Shown here piece after piece: positions 15,983 through 23,864 of a stretch of DNA of 64,000 nucleotides. Within the stretch, counting starts at the first letter, position 1; each line of letters starts with the position of its first letter. The stretch is from Sedimentibacter sp. MB35-C1 (lineage in GTDB: Bacteria; Bacillota; Clostridia; Tissierellales; Sedimentibacteraceae). A program made the translations under genes and the position numbers. A model generated the notes under the pieces. The model was not told the origin of the DNA. It did not search any database and saw nothing but the letters and a program-made list of their open reading frames with translations. The stretch is from assembly GCF_030913635.1 (NCBI RefSeq), contig NZ_CP133188.1, positions 1,550,001 through 1,614,000 on the forward strand, written 5' to 3'.

Positions 15983-16114
15983 ACAGAAAATGGCAGCAAT
16001 TAACAGAATTTTTGTCAAGTAGGGTTTACCAAAATAATAAAATGGAGAAAATTAATAACAAGGATTGTGCAAAACATAATTGGTTTATAAATAAACTGCA
16101 GGAGGTAAAGCAAA

Positions 16115-17155
16115 ATGAGCTTAAGTTTAATCAAACCAAGGAAGCTTAATAAGGGCGATAAGGTAGCAACGTTGAGTCTCTCTTGGGGATGAGCAGGTGA
16201 CGAGGAGACTTTATGGAGATACAATCAGGGAAAGGAACGGTTGGAGACTTTATTCGGATTGAAAGTTATTGAAATGCCGAACACTCTAAAAGGGTCAGAG
16301 TTTATATATAATAATCCTCAAAAGAGAGCAGAGGATTTGATGAACGCTTTTGCAGATGATTCAATTAAGGCAATATTTTCATGTATAGGCGGAAATGACA
16401 GTATACGAATGCTGCCATATATTGATTTTGAAATAATAAGAAGCAACCCAAAAATTTTCATGGGGTATTCTGATACTACCATAACTCATCTAATATGCCT
16501 GAAAGCAGGACTGTCATCTTTTTATGGAGCTTCCGTATTGAACGAATTTGCTGAAAATATTAATATGCATGATTACACCGTAAAATATATCAATAAAGTG
16601 TTATTCAGCAATGATAGAATCGGAGAAATTGAAAGCTCTGAGTATTGGACTAGTGAGTATTTGCCGTGGATTGAGGAAAACAGGTTTACTGCAAGAAAAC
16701 TTAGCAGCAATACCGGCTATGAACTGCTTCAGGGCAGGGGTACAGTAAAAGGCAGGTTAATAGGAGGATGCATTGAAGTGCTGGAAATGGCTAAGCAGAC
16801 ATCTGTCTGGCCGGAAAATAACTTTTGGGATGATGCTATTTTGTTTATTGAAACATCAGAGGAAATGCCAGAGCCGAAATATATAGAATACTGGCTGAGG
16901 AACTACGCAGCTCAGGGTGTGCTAAGCAAGATTAAAGGTATTATATGGGGTAAGCCGTACGATAATAAATATTACGAAGAATACAAGGCGTCAATACAAA
17001 AGGTGCTGAATGAATCTGAGCTAAATGATCTTCCAGTGATGTACAACATGAACTTCGGGCATACTCAACCGATGATGGTACTCCCTTACGGAGCAATGGC
17101 CGAGATAGACTGCGATACGAAAAGTTTTTCCATACTTGAAAACAGTGTGGTTTAA
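16115..17155 (+). pseudogene. S66 family LD-carboxypeptidase/MccF-like gene with one in-frame TGA
   Basis: The reading frame begins at ATG 16115 behind GGAGG and would encode 346 residues, the family length, but codon 26 is TGA (16190-16192). It interrupts the N-terminal motif that normally reads SLSWGGAGD; here it reads SLSWG-stop-AGD, so one G-to-T change (GGA to TGA) explains it. Everything after is well kept: the nucleophile Ser in GYSDTTITHL, Glu in FIETSEEMPEP and His in NFGHTQPM. S66 enzymes trim murein tetrapeptides or hydrolyse microcin C-type compounds. A TTG at 16241 with AAAGGA ahead could restart translation but would lose the first domain strand. Recent inactivation or a sequence error are likeliest. 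Confidence 0.8.
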
Positions 17156-17208
17156 TTTTGGGATGTTAAAGAACCTGCGTTAGCATATTAGTAAGTATTT
17201 ATATATTT

Positions 17209-17256
17209 CTCTCCTGTATTATTGACAATAAGTACAGGAGAGTTGTAATATTACAA
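17209..17256 (+). promoter_or_regulatory. Promoter with two dyads ahead of the fumarase operon
   Basis: TTGACA (17222-17227), 18 bp, TAATAT (17246-17251). The -10 lies inside the perfect palindrome TTGTAATATTACAA (17243-17256), and the -35 lies in the loop of a perfect 10-bp inverted repeat CTCTCCTGTA/TACAGGAGAG (17209-17218, 17233-17242). Either could be an operator; the second could also end the upstream transcript. Confidence 0.55.
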
Positions 17257-17281
17257 TATTATAACCGGAAGGAAGTGCAAG

Positions 17282-18127
17282 ATGAGAGAAATCAATGTTG
17301 AAGAAATAACCAAACTGGTTGAAAGGCTGTGTATAGAATCAAATTATTATCTTCCGCAGGATGTTAAGAAGGCTTTAGAGCATGCGCTGGATAAGGAAGA
17401 GTCTCCGCTGGCAATGGATATTTTGAAGGATATATTGAAAAATCAGGAGATTGCAAGAACAAATAATGTTCCAATTTGTCAGGACACAGGACTTGCAGTA
17501 ATTTTTTTGGAGCTTGGTCAGGAAGTAAGGCTGGTTGGTGGAGATTTAAGCGAGGCTATTGATGAAGGAGTAAGAAGAGGATACAAAAACGGCTTTTTAA
17601 GAAAGTCAGCCGTTAACGATCCTTTTATGGTAAGAAAAAATACAGGTGACAATACACCTGCAATAGTGCATACCAAAATAGTTCCAGGGGAAAAGGTTAA
17701 AATTATACTTGCGCCCAAGGGCGGCGGAAGTGAGAACATGAGTGCACTGGCAATGCTTAAGCCTTCAGACGGAGTAAAAGGAATTAAGAAATTCGTTATT
17801 GATTCTGTTGAAAAAGCTGGTTCAAATCCATGCCCTCCTATTATAGTGGGCATAGGAATAGGCGGAACGATAGAGAAGACTACATTAATTGCTAAGCAAG
17901 CTCTATTGAGAACCGTAGGCGAACACAATTCAAATCCTCAGGTGGCAAAATTGGAGGAAGAATTGCTTGAAGAAATCAACAATCTGGGTATTGGCCCGCA
18001 GGGGTTCGGTGGAAGAAGCACAGCACTTGCTGTACATATTGAAACGTTTCCTGCTCACATAGCCAGCATGCCTGTGGCTATTAACATTCAGTGTCATGTG
18101 GCAAGGCATCAAGAAGCGATTTTATAG
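17282..18127 (+). CDS. Fumarate hydratase class I, alpha subunit
   Basis: 281 residues. Interconverts fumarate and malate using a labile [4Fe-4S] cluster; this subunit holds the cluster. The three ligand motifs are visible: PICQDTG near 61-67, GSNPCPP near 179-185 and NIQCHVARHQE near the C-terminus. The two-subunit form is typical of anaerobes; E. coli FumA is the fused version. L-tartrate dehydratase alpha is a close relative and cannot be excluded, but the malic enzyme in the same operon favours fumarase. GGAAGGAAG precedes the ATG. Confidence 0.9.
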   Translation: MREINVEEITKLVERLCIESNYYLPQDVKKALEHALDKEESPLAMDILKDILKNQEIARTNNVPICQDTGLAVIFLELGQEVRLVGGDLSEAIDEGVRRGYKNGFLRKSAVNDPFMVRKNTGDNTPAIVHTKIVPGEKVKIILAPKGGGSENMSALAMLKPSDGVKGIKKFVIDSVEKAGSNPCPPIIVGIGIGGTIEKTTLIAKQALLRTVGEHNSNPQVAKLEEELLEEINNLGIGPQGFGGRSTALAVHIETFPAHIASMPVAINIQCHVARHQEAIL

Positions 18128-18137
18128 GAGGTTGAGC

Positions 18138-18689
18138 ATGTCTAAAATAGTAAATACTCCGCTAACAGATGAAGTGGTAAATGATTTAAAAGCAGGCGAT
18201 AGAGTTTTATTGAACGGAATTATATATACAGGCCGTGATGCTGCGCATAAAAGACTGGCTGAGTTGATAAACAAGGGAGAAAAGCTTCCTATGGATATTA
18301 AAAACCAGACCATTTATTACGTAGGTCCATGCCCTGCAAAGCCAGGACAGGCAATTGGTTCTGCAGGGCCTACAACTAGCGGCAGAATGGACGCATATGC
18401 ACCGTTGTTGATGGAGCATGGGTTAAAAGGAATGATAGGAAAAGGTCTCAGAAACCAGCAGGTTATTGATTCTATAATAAAGAACAACTGTGTTTACTTT
18501 GCTGCTATAGGCGGTGCAGGAGCACTTCTTGCTGAGGCTATTAAGGAAGCTGAGGTAATAGCATTTCCCGATTTGGGAGCCGAAGCAATTTATAAATTAA
18601 AAGTCGAGAATTTTCCGGTTACAGTAATAATTGATAATAAAGGTAATGATTTATATAAAATTGGAAAAGAAAAATATAAAAAAATATAA
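18138..18689 (+). CDS. Fumarate hydratase class I, beta subunit
   Basis: 183 residues from the ATG at 18138, behind ATAGGAGG and 10 bases after the alpha gene; an in-frame upstream ATG inside the alpha gene lacks a site. Matches the C-terminal domain of class I fumarases: GIIYTGRDAAHKRL, YYVGPCPAKPGQ and AGPTTSGRMD near residues 30-92, which shape the substrate pocket. Forms the active enzyme with the alpha subunit. Confidence 0.9.
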   Translation: MSKIVNTPLTDEVVNDLKAGDRVLLNGIIYTGRDAAHKRLAELINKGEKLPMDIKNQTIYYVGPCPAKPGQAIGSAGPTTSGRMDAYAPLLMEHGLKGMIGKGLRNQQVIDSIIKNNCVYFAAIGGAGALLAEAIKEAEVIAFPDLGAEAIYKLKVENFPVTVIIDNKGNDLYKIGKEKYKKI

Positions 18690-18704
18690 GAAAGGAATTA
18701 AATT

Positions 18705-19880
18705 ATGTCATTAAGAGATGATGCATTAAAATTGCATAAGGACAATCAAGGTAAGTTAAATATAATGAGCAAGGTGCCTGTCACTGACAAGGTTTCTTTA
18801 AGCTTAGCATATACTCCAGGCGTTGCTGAGCCCTGCAAGGAAATAGCTGAGGATATTGATAGTGTTTATGACTACACTTCAAAAGGAAACTTGGTTGCTG
18901 TAGTTTCAGACGGTACAGCAGTTCTCGGGTTGGGTGATATAGGTCCATATGCAGCTATACCTGTTATGGAGGGTAAATCAGTGCTTTTTAAAGAATTCGG
19001 CGGAGTAGATTCATTCCCAATTTGCGTTAAAACTAAGGAGCCTGATGAAATAGTAAAAATAGTGGAAATGATTGAACCTGTATTCGGCGGAATCAATTTA
19101 GAGGATATTTCTGCACCAAGGTGCTTTGAAATAGAAAATAAGCTGAAAGACAGATTGTCAATTCCGGTATTCCATGACGATCAGCACGGCACAGCAATAA
19201 TAGTGCTGGCAGGGCTGATGAATGCTCTAAGGCTGACAGGCAAGAAAATGGAAGACCTGACAGTGGTAATTAACGGTTCAGGAGCAGCCGGCATTGCCAT
19301 AGCAAAAATAATACTTAATGTTGGAGTCAAGGATATGCTCTTGGTAGACAGATCAGGTATAATTTTCAAGGGCAGAGAAAAAGGAATGAATTGGGCGAAG
19401 GAAGAACTGGCAGAGATTACTAACAAGGATAAAAGACAGGGTGATCTAGCTGCTGCATTAAATAGCGCCGATGTATTTATAGGCGTATCACAGGCAAATA
19501 TCGTTACAGAAGAAATGGTTAAAAGTATGAAGAAGGATGCAATTATATTTGCAATGGCAAACCCAGTACCTGAAATAGATCCTGACTTGGCTAAAAAAGC
19601 CGGGGCTAGAGTCGTGGGAACCGGAAGAAGCGATTATCCAAATCAGATAAATAACGTGCTTGCATTCCCGGGAATATTCAGAGGAACATTTGACGTTCGA
19701 GCAACAACTATAAATGAAGAAATGAAATTGGCAGCTGCCAAAGCCCTTTCAGAACTTATTACAGACGATGAACTTAGGGAAGACTATATTATACCCATGC
19801 CATTTGATAAGAGAGTAAGGCCGGCAGTTGCAAAGGCAGTTGCGCAAGCAGCAAGAGATACAGGAGTAGCTATGCTTTAA
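18705..19880 (+). CDS. Malic enzyme (NAD(P)-dependent malate dehydrogenase, decarboxylating)
   Basis: 391 residues, the short bacterial form. Converts malate to pyruvate and CO2. Visible: the N-terminal catalytic domain with SLAYTPGVAEPCKEI, GDIGPYAAIPVMEGK, the metal site in VFHDDQHGTAI near 154-164, and the Rossmann motif VINGSGAAGIAIA near 189-201; IFAMANPVPEIDP near 283 is also typical. With the fumarase upstream it makes a fumarate-malate-pyruvate route. AAAGGAA precedes the ATG; a terminator follows. Cofactor choice cannot be decided by eye. Confidence 0.93.
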   Translation: MSLRDDALKLHKDNQGKLNIMSKVPVTDKVSLSLAYTPGVAEPCKEIAEDIDSVYDYTSKGNLVAVVSDGTAVLGLGDIGPYAAIPVMEGKSVLFKEFGGVDSFPICVKTKEPDEIVKIVEMIEPVFGGINLEDISAPRCFEIENKLKDRLSIPVFHDDQHGTAIIVLAGLMNALRLTGKKMEDLTVVINGSGAAGIAIAKIILNVGVKDMLLVDRSGIIFKGREKGMNWAKEELAEITNKDKRQGDLAAALNSADVFIGVSQANIVTEEMVKSMKKDAIIFAMANPVPEIDPDLAKKAGARVVGTGRSDYPNQINNVLAFPGIFRGTFDVRATTINEEMKLAAAKALSELITDDELREDYIIPMPFDKRVRPAVAKAVAQAARDTGVAML

Positions 19881-19949
19881 TATAAACAAAATTCCATTTA
19901 AAAGGAATTGTGATTCAGAAAGTATTCTTAATAATATAAAAAAATAATA

Positions 19950-19989
19950 GGATTTGTACCAAAACCAAATTGGTGCAAATCCATTTTGT
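19950..19989 (+). terminator. Terminator of the fumarase-malic enzyme operon
   Basis: 13-bp stem GGATTTGTACCAA/TTGGTGCAAATCC with one mismatched or wobble position, 7-base loop, then ATTTTGTTTG. A weaker hairpin AATTCC/GGAATT lies just upstream. Confidence 0.7.
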
Positions 19990-20035
19990 TTGTAAATAAA
20001 TTATTCATAAAACATCATTAATATATAAAAAATAT

Positions 20036-20064
20036 TTGTTAACAGCCCTATATTATTATATAAT
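20036..20064 (+). promoter_or_regulatory. Sigma-A promoter of the two-component system
   Basis: TTGTTA (20036-20041), 17-bp spacer, TATAAT (20059-20064), 34 bases before the histidine kinase start. Confidence 0.65.
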
Positions 20065-20098
20065 GTTATAAACTATTGTAAAGCTTAGGGGGGAGCTA

Positions 20099-21379
20099 AT
20101 GAAAAAAAGACAAAGAATGCTGGTTTTTGCAATTGTTATTACAGCTACTTCGCAATTCTACTTAAACTTTGCCATTGATGGGTTCAGAATATCGACGGCA
20201 GTTATAATCTTTCCGGTTTTCCTTATTACTTATGACGACATAAGCAGCATTCATGCATCCCTGTTAACAGCTTTAATAGTGTTCATCGTCAGAATTTTTG
20301 TGCTTTTAGTTAGCGGGATGGAGTTAGTACAGGCTGCATTTATCGTATTTCCGGGTTCTCTTTTTTATATAATCTACGGAATAATGTTTAGCTTAAACAA
20401 ACGGATACCAAACAATTCACTGCCAAAAATGTTTTTTTTGATATTGACATGTGATTTTTTTTCCAACATTATTGAAGTGTTTTTGAGAATGAGTATATCA
20501 AACAATGTTGTCAATCACAGGAATTTAATTATATTATTTTTTATAGCAGTGACAAGGGCCTTTCTAGCTATGGTGATTTTGGCAATTATAAGAAATTACA
20601 AAATATTGCTAACCAGGGAGGAGCACGAAATAAGGTATCAAAATTTGATTTTGCTTACTTCTGATTTGAAAAGCGAAATTTATCTTATGAAAAAAAACTC
20701 TGAGGCCATAGAGCATATTATGAGCAACTCTTATATTTTGTATGAAAAGGTTTTACAGCCTGAACATGATGATTATATTAAAGACCTTTCCTTAAATATT
20801 ACGAAGGATATTCATGAAATAAAGAAAGATTATATTAGAGTGATAAAGGGATTAGAAAATACTCTTATCGAAGAGTTTCAGCTTTCCGAAATGAGCATTA
20901 AGGATATTTTCTATATACTTAAGGAAAGCGTGTGCAGATTGAATGAAAATGACAATTTATATCTTGATTTTAAGTACGAAGCCAATTTTTCAACTAAAAA
21001 CCATTTTCAATTGATGTCGATATTAAGAAATCTTGTTAACAATTCAATGGAATCAATTGACTTTTCGAAAAAAAATAATTTTATTAAGATTTATCATAAA
21101 TCAGATAAAAAAAATCATATTTTTACTGTAGGTGACAGCGGTGAGGGAATATCTCCCGAGAATTTGAAATATATTTATAATCCGGGGTTTTCTACAAAAT
21201 TCGATTATAATACAGGAGATGTCAACAGGGGGATAGGTCTTTACCACGTAAAAAACTTAGTAGAAAGCTACTTCAAAGGTACCATAGATGTGACATCCAA
21301 AATTAATTCAGGAACAGAATTTACAATTAAAATACCATTGGCCAATATGGAGGTAAGCAATGAGAATATACATTATTGA
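20099..21379 (+). CDS. Sensor histidine kinase (GlnK/YcbA-like)
   Basis: 426 residues. Five or six membrane helices fill residues 5-165, with no large outside domain, so it senses in or near the membrane. A cytoplasmic helix follows; the probable phospho-accepting His is in KDIHEIKKDYIRV near 240. The ATPase domain has the N box LVNNSMESIDF near 317, G1 VGDSGEGIS near 345 and G2 DVNRGIGLYHVKNL near 376. The layout resembles B. subtilis YcbA/GlnK. Its gene overlaps the response regulator gene by 20 bases. The next operon is a TRAP-TAXI transporter, the likely target. Behind GGGGGGAG. Confidence 0.88.
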   Translation: MKKRQRMLVFAIVITATSQFYLNFAIDGFRISTAVIIFPVFLITYDDISSIHASLLTALIVFIVRIFVLLVSGMELVQAAFIVFPGSLFYIIYGIMFSLNKRIPNNSLPKMFFLILTCDFFSNIIEVFLRMSISNNVVNHRNLIILFFIAVTRAFLAMVILAIIRNYKILLTREEHEIRYQNLILLTSDLKSEIYLMKKNSEAIEHIMSNSYILYEKVLQPEHDDYIKDLSLNITKDIHEIKKDYIRVIKGLENTLIEEFQLSEMSIKDIFYILKESVCRLNENDNLYLDFKYEANFSTKNHFQLMSILRNLVNNSMESIDFSKKNNFIKIYHKSDKKNHIFTVGDSGEGISPENLKYIYNPGFSTKFDYNTGDVNRGIGLYHVKNLVESYFKGTIDVTSKINSGTEFTIKIPLANMEVSNENIHY

Positions 21380-22190
21380 TGATGATATTACAGTTGTAAA
21401 AATGCTTGGAAATATTATAGAGGATAACGATTTGGGCATTGTGTGCGGTTATGCCCTCGATGGAAATAAGGGACTGTCGGAAATTACTGCTCTTGAGCCG
21501 GATATTGTTTTGGCTGATTTACTAATGCCGGAAAAAGACGGAATATCTCTTGCAAAAGAATTTAAGGATAAAAGTGAAAGACCTGCATTTATAATGATAT
21601 CTCAAGTATCTTCTAAAAGTATGATCAGCAAGGCATACTCGGAAGGTATAGACTTTTTTATCAATAAACCCATAAATGTGATAGAAGTAAGTAATGTTAT
21701 AAGGAATATTGTGGAAAAAATTAATTATAAGAAGACGCTTAATAATATTCAAAGTTTAATATACAAGGACGGCAGTTCAAACGCGGTAAAAATACCTGCG
21801 GACACTAGAATAAAAAAAATACAGCTTATATTAAACAGATTGGGAATGACCGGAGAAAAAGGGGAAAAAGAAATATTGGCAATCTGCAATTACCTTATTG
21901 TAAATGATAAAACTATGTCTGATTTAAACATTAAGGATTTATGCAAAATACTGAGCCCTAATTCAAAAAACATGGAGCAAAGAATCAGACGTGCAGTATC
22001 TAAAGGTTTGACAAATATAGCCTACCTTGGAATAGAAGACTATATGAATGATATATTTATAATGTACTCCAACAGTCTTTTTAATTTTGAGGATGTAAAA
22101 ACACAGATGGATATGATAAGAGGAAAAAATAAATTCGGAGGTAAAATAAATATTAAAAAATTTATAGATGGCCTGTTAATAAATAGCTAG
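21360..22190 (+). CDS. Response regulator with YcbB-type C-terminal domain
   Basis: 276 residues. Receiver domain at 1-120: acidic pocket IDDD (7-9), phospho-acceptor Asp53 in LADLLMP, and the conserved Lys in FFINKPI near 105. The C-terminal region (about 150-270: ILNRLGMTGEKGEKEILAIC, then SKNMEQRIRRAVSKGL) matches the YcbB domain of B. subtilis GlnL, a DNA-binding output that recognises tandem direct repeats. GGAGG is well placed before ATG 21360. It probably activates the transporter operon that starts 111 bases downstream. Confidence 0.85.
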   Translation: MRIYIIDDDITVVKMLGNIIEDNDLGIVCGYALDGNKGLSEITALEPDIVLADLLMPEKDGISLAKEFKDKSERPAFIMISQVSSKSMISKAYSEGIDFFINKPINVIEVSNVIRNIVEKINYKKTLNNIQSLIYKDGSSNAVKIPADTRIKKIQLILNRLGMTGEKGEKEILAICNYLIVNDKTMSDLNIKDLCKILSPNSKNMEQRIRRAVSKGLTNIAYLGIEDYMNDIFIMYSNSLFNFEDVKTQMDMIRGKNKFGGKINIKKFIDGLLINS

Positions 22191-22227
22191 TTCAATTTGG
22201 GAAAAGGTTTGTATTTTTCGTAGTTAT

Positions 22228-22259
22228 TTTTGTATTTTTTTGATGTTTGTCTTTATAAT
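22228..22259 (+). promoter_or_regulatory. TRAP operon promoter with a GlnL-like direct repeat
   Basis: TATAAT at 22254-22259 with TTGTAT 18 bp upstream (22230-22235). The direct repeat TTTTGT-N4-TTTTGA (22228-22243) overlaps the -35. This is one base away from the TTTTGT-N4-TTTTGT site that I recall for B. subtilis GlnL, the closest known relative of the adjacent regulator. Further partial copies (GTTTGT, TTTCGT) lie at 22207-22221. Confidence 0.55.
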
Positions 22260-22301
22260 ACTCTAAAGCTAAATGCTTAAAAATATATGGAGGAGAGTAC
22301 A

Positions 22302-23303
22302 ATGAAAAAAAGAACAACAGTTTTCTTAAGTCTATTGTTAGTAGTTTTTTTAATTGCAGGTTTAACCGGATGTGGAACAGATACTAATTCTGATACCGGG
22401 GAAGAACCTTCAACATCGGCTAAGCAGACATTCATAAATATCGGAACAGGCGGTACGGCAGGTACATACTTCCCTCTCGGCGGTGCATTCGCTGAAATCT
22501 GGAATAAAGACATAGCAGGCATCAATGCAACGGCAACAAGTACCGGCGCATCTGTAGCAAACGTTAACTTACTGAAAGAAGGAAATGTTGAAGTAGTAAT
22601 AATACAAAATGACATTGCTTCTTATGCTGAAACAGGCACAGTTTTATTTGAAGGGGAACCTTATCCCGACATAAGAGGTTTATGTACATTGTACAGCGAA
22701 CCCCTGCAATTGGTAACAACTGACGAAAGTATAAAAACAGTTGCTGATTTAAAGGGTAAGAGAGTAGCTGTTGGAGCGATAGGAAGTGGTGTTGAAGCGA
22801 ATGCAAGACAAATCATAGCAGCAGCTGGGCTTGACTTTGAAGAAGATTTTGATCCGAAATTCCTGTCCTTCTCTGAAGCTTCAACCGGACTCAAGGATAA
22901 ACAGCTAGATGCAGCATTCTTGGTTGCCGGAGTACCAACAGCAGCAATAGTTGATTTATCAACTCAGAATGATGTATTTGTTGTTCCCATAGACGGAGAA
23001 GTAGCTAAAAATCTTATGGAGACATACCCGTTCTACACTGAATTTATAATTCCTGCAGGAACATACAAGGGTCAGGCTGATGACGTTCAATCACTGTCTG
23101 TAAGAGCAATGCTTGCAGTAAATGCTAACCTGGATGATGAATTGGCATACGGCATGGTTAAATCCATATATGAAAACGGTGACAGAATTACTGCGGCACA
23201 TAATGTAGGAAAAGACATAACTATGGATACAGCTCTGGACGGAATAGGAATAACCTTACATCCTGGAGCTCAAAAATACTTTGATGAGCAAGGTATAAAA
23301 TAA
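22302..23303 (+). CDS. TRAP transporter solute receptor, TAXI family
   Basis: 333 residues from the ATG at 22302, behind GGAGGAG; an in-frame codon 15 bases upstream sits inside that site. Lipoprotein signal with an AGLTGC lipobox near residue 25. The mature domain starts INIGTGGTAGTYFPLGGAFAEIWN, the hallmark of TAXI receptors, and continues with VAVGAIGSGVEANARQI near 152 and the segment DAAFLVAGVPTAAI near 203. It binds a carboxylate outside the cell for the fused permease encoded downstream. Glutamate, malate or another dicarboxylate are candidates, since C4-acid enzymes lie upstream. Confidence 0.92.
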   Translation: MKKRTTVFLSLLLVVFLIAGLTGCGTDTNSDTGEEPSTSAKQTFINIGTGGTAGTYFPLGGAFAEIWNKDIAGINATATSTGASVANVNLLKEGNVEVVIIQNDIASYAETGTVLFEGEPYPDIRGLCTLYSEPLQLVTTDESIKTVADLKGKRVAVGAIGSGVEANARQIIAAAGLDFEEDFDPKFLSFSEASTGLKDKQLDAAFLVAGVPTAAIVDLSTQNDVFVVPIDGEVAKNLMETYPFYTEFIIPAGTYKGQADDVQSLSVRAMLAVNANLDDELAYGMVKSIYENGDRITAAHNVGKDITMDTALDGIGITLHPGAQKYFDEQGIK

Positions 23304-23326
23304 ATTATAGCAGGGAATGAGTCAGT

Positions 23327-23848
23327 TTGAAAAAAACAAAGAGTGGATTTGTAATTGTTGGATTGCTGCTTGCAGTAGCTTTTTTGTGCATTATAAGCAT
23401 ACTTGGTGTGGGCAAAAACAAACTGCTGGTTATTCAGAACAATACAACAGGAGAAAAGACAGAATTTTATCTGAAGGACGATAGCTTCTCCTTAGGATAC
23501 ATGCATTCTGTTATGAAGACTCCTGCTGAAGAATTCTTCCGTGTAAATGCGGATAATGAAATTGTGCTGGAAAAAACAGTATACGAATCTTTTGGTGTTG
23601 GCCTGCCATTTTTAGCAGACAAGAACGATTTTGAAATTAAAGATGATAAATTCATTCTTTATACAGACTCTGTTTTTAAAGAAATAAACATGATTATATC
23701 GCCTATTCCGGAGCATTGGCTCCAAATAGGCGATATGAAGTATGAGTTAACAAATATATTAAAAGAAAAAAACTGCTCAATTACTATTTATTCGCATGAT
23801 GATTCAGTAATGAAATATTTAATGTCGTTATTAAGCAATCCATACTAG
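23327..23848 (+). CDS. DUF1850 protein of the TRAP-TAXI operon
   Basis: 173 residues with an N-terminal membrane helix (about 7-24) and an extracytoplasmic beta-rich domain. DUF1850 signatures: FSLGYMHSVMKTPAEEFFRV near 51-70 and TVYESFGVGLPF near 85-96. The family is almost always found between TAXI receptor and permease genes; its role is unknown, perhaps receptor docking. The start is a TTG at 23327 behind CAGGGA; no in-frame ATG precedes it. Lies 23 bases after the receptor gene. Confidence 0.82.
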   Translation: MKKTKSGFVIVGLLLAVAFLCIISILGVGKNKLLVIQNNTTGEKTEFYLKDDSFSLGYMHSVMKTPAEEFFRVNADNEIVLEKTVYESFGVGLPFLADKNDFEIKDDKFILYTDSVFKEINMIISPIPEHWLQIGDMKYELTNILKEKNCSITIYSHDDSVMKYLMSLLSNPY

Positions 23849-23864
23849 TAAAGGAGGAAAAAAT

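Noticed and set aside
16190-16192. UGA-encoded selenocysteine in the S66 peptidase
   Set aside because: The family has glycine here, not cysteine, and no insertion hairpin was seen immediately downstream; a nonsense mutation is simpler.
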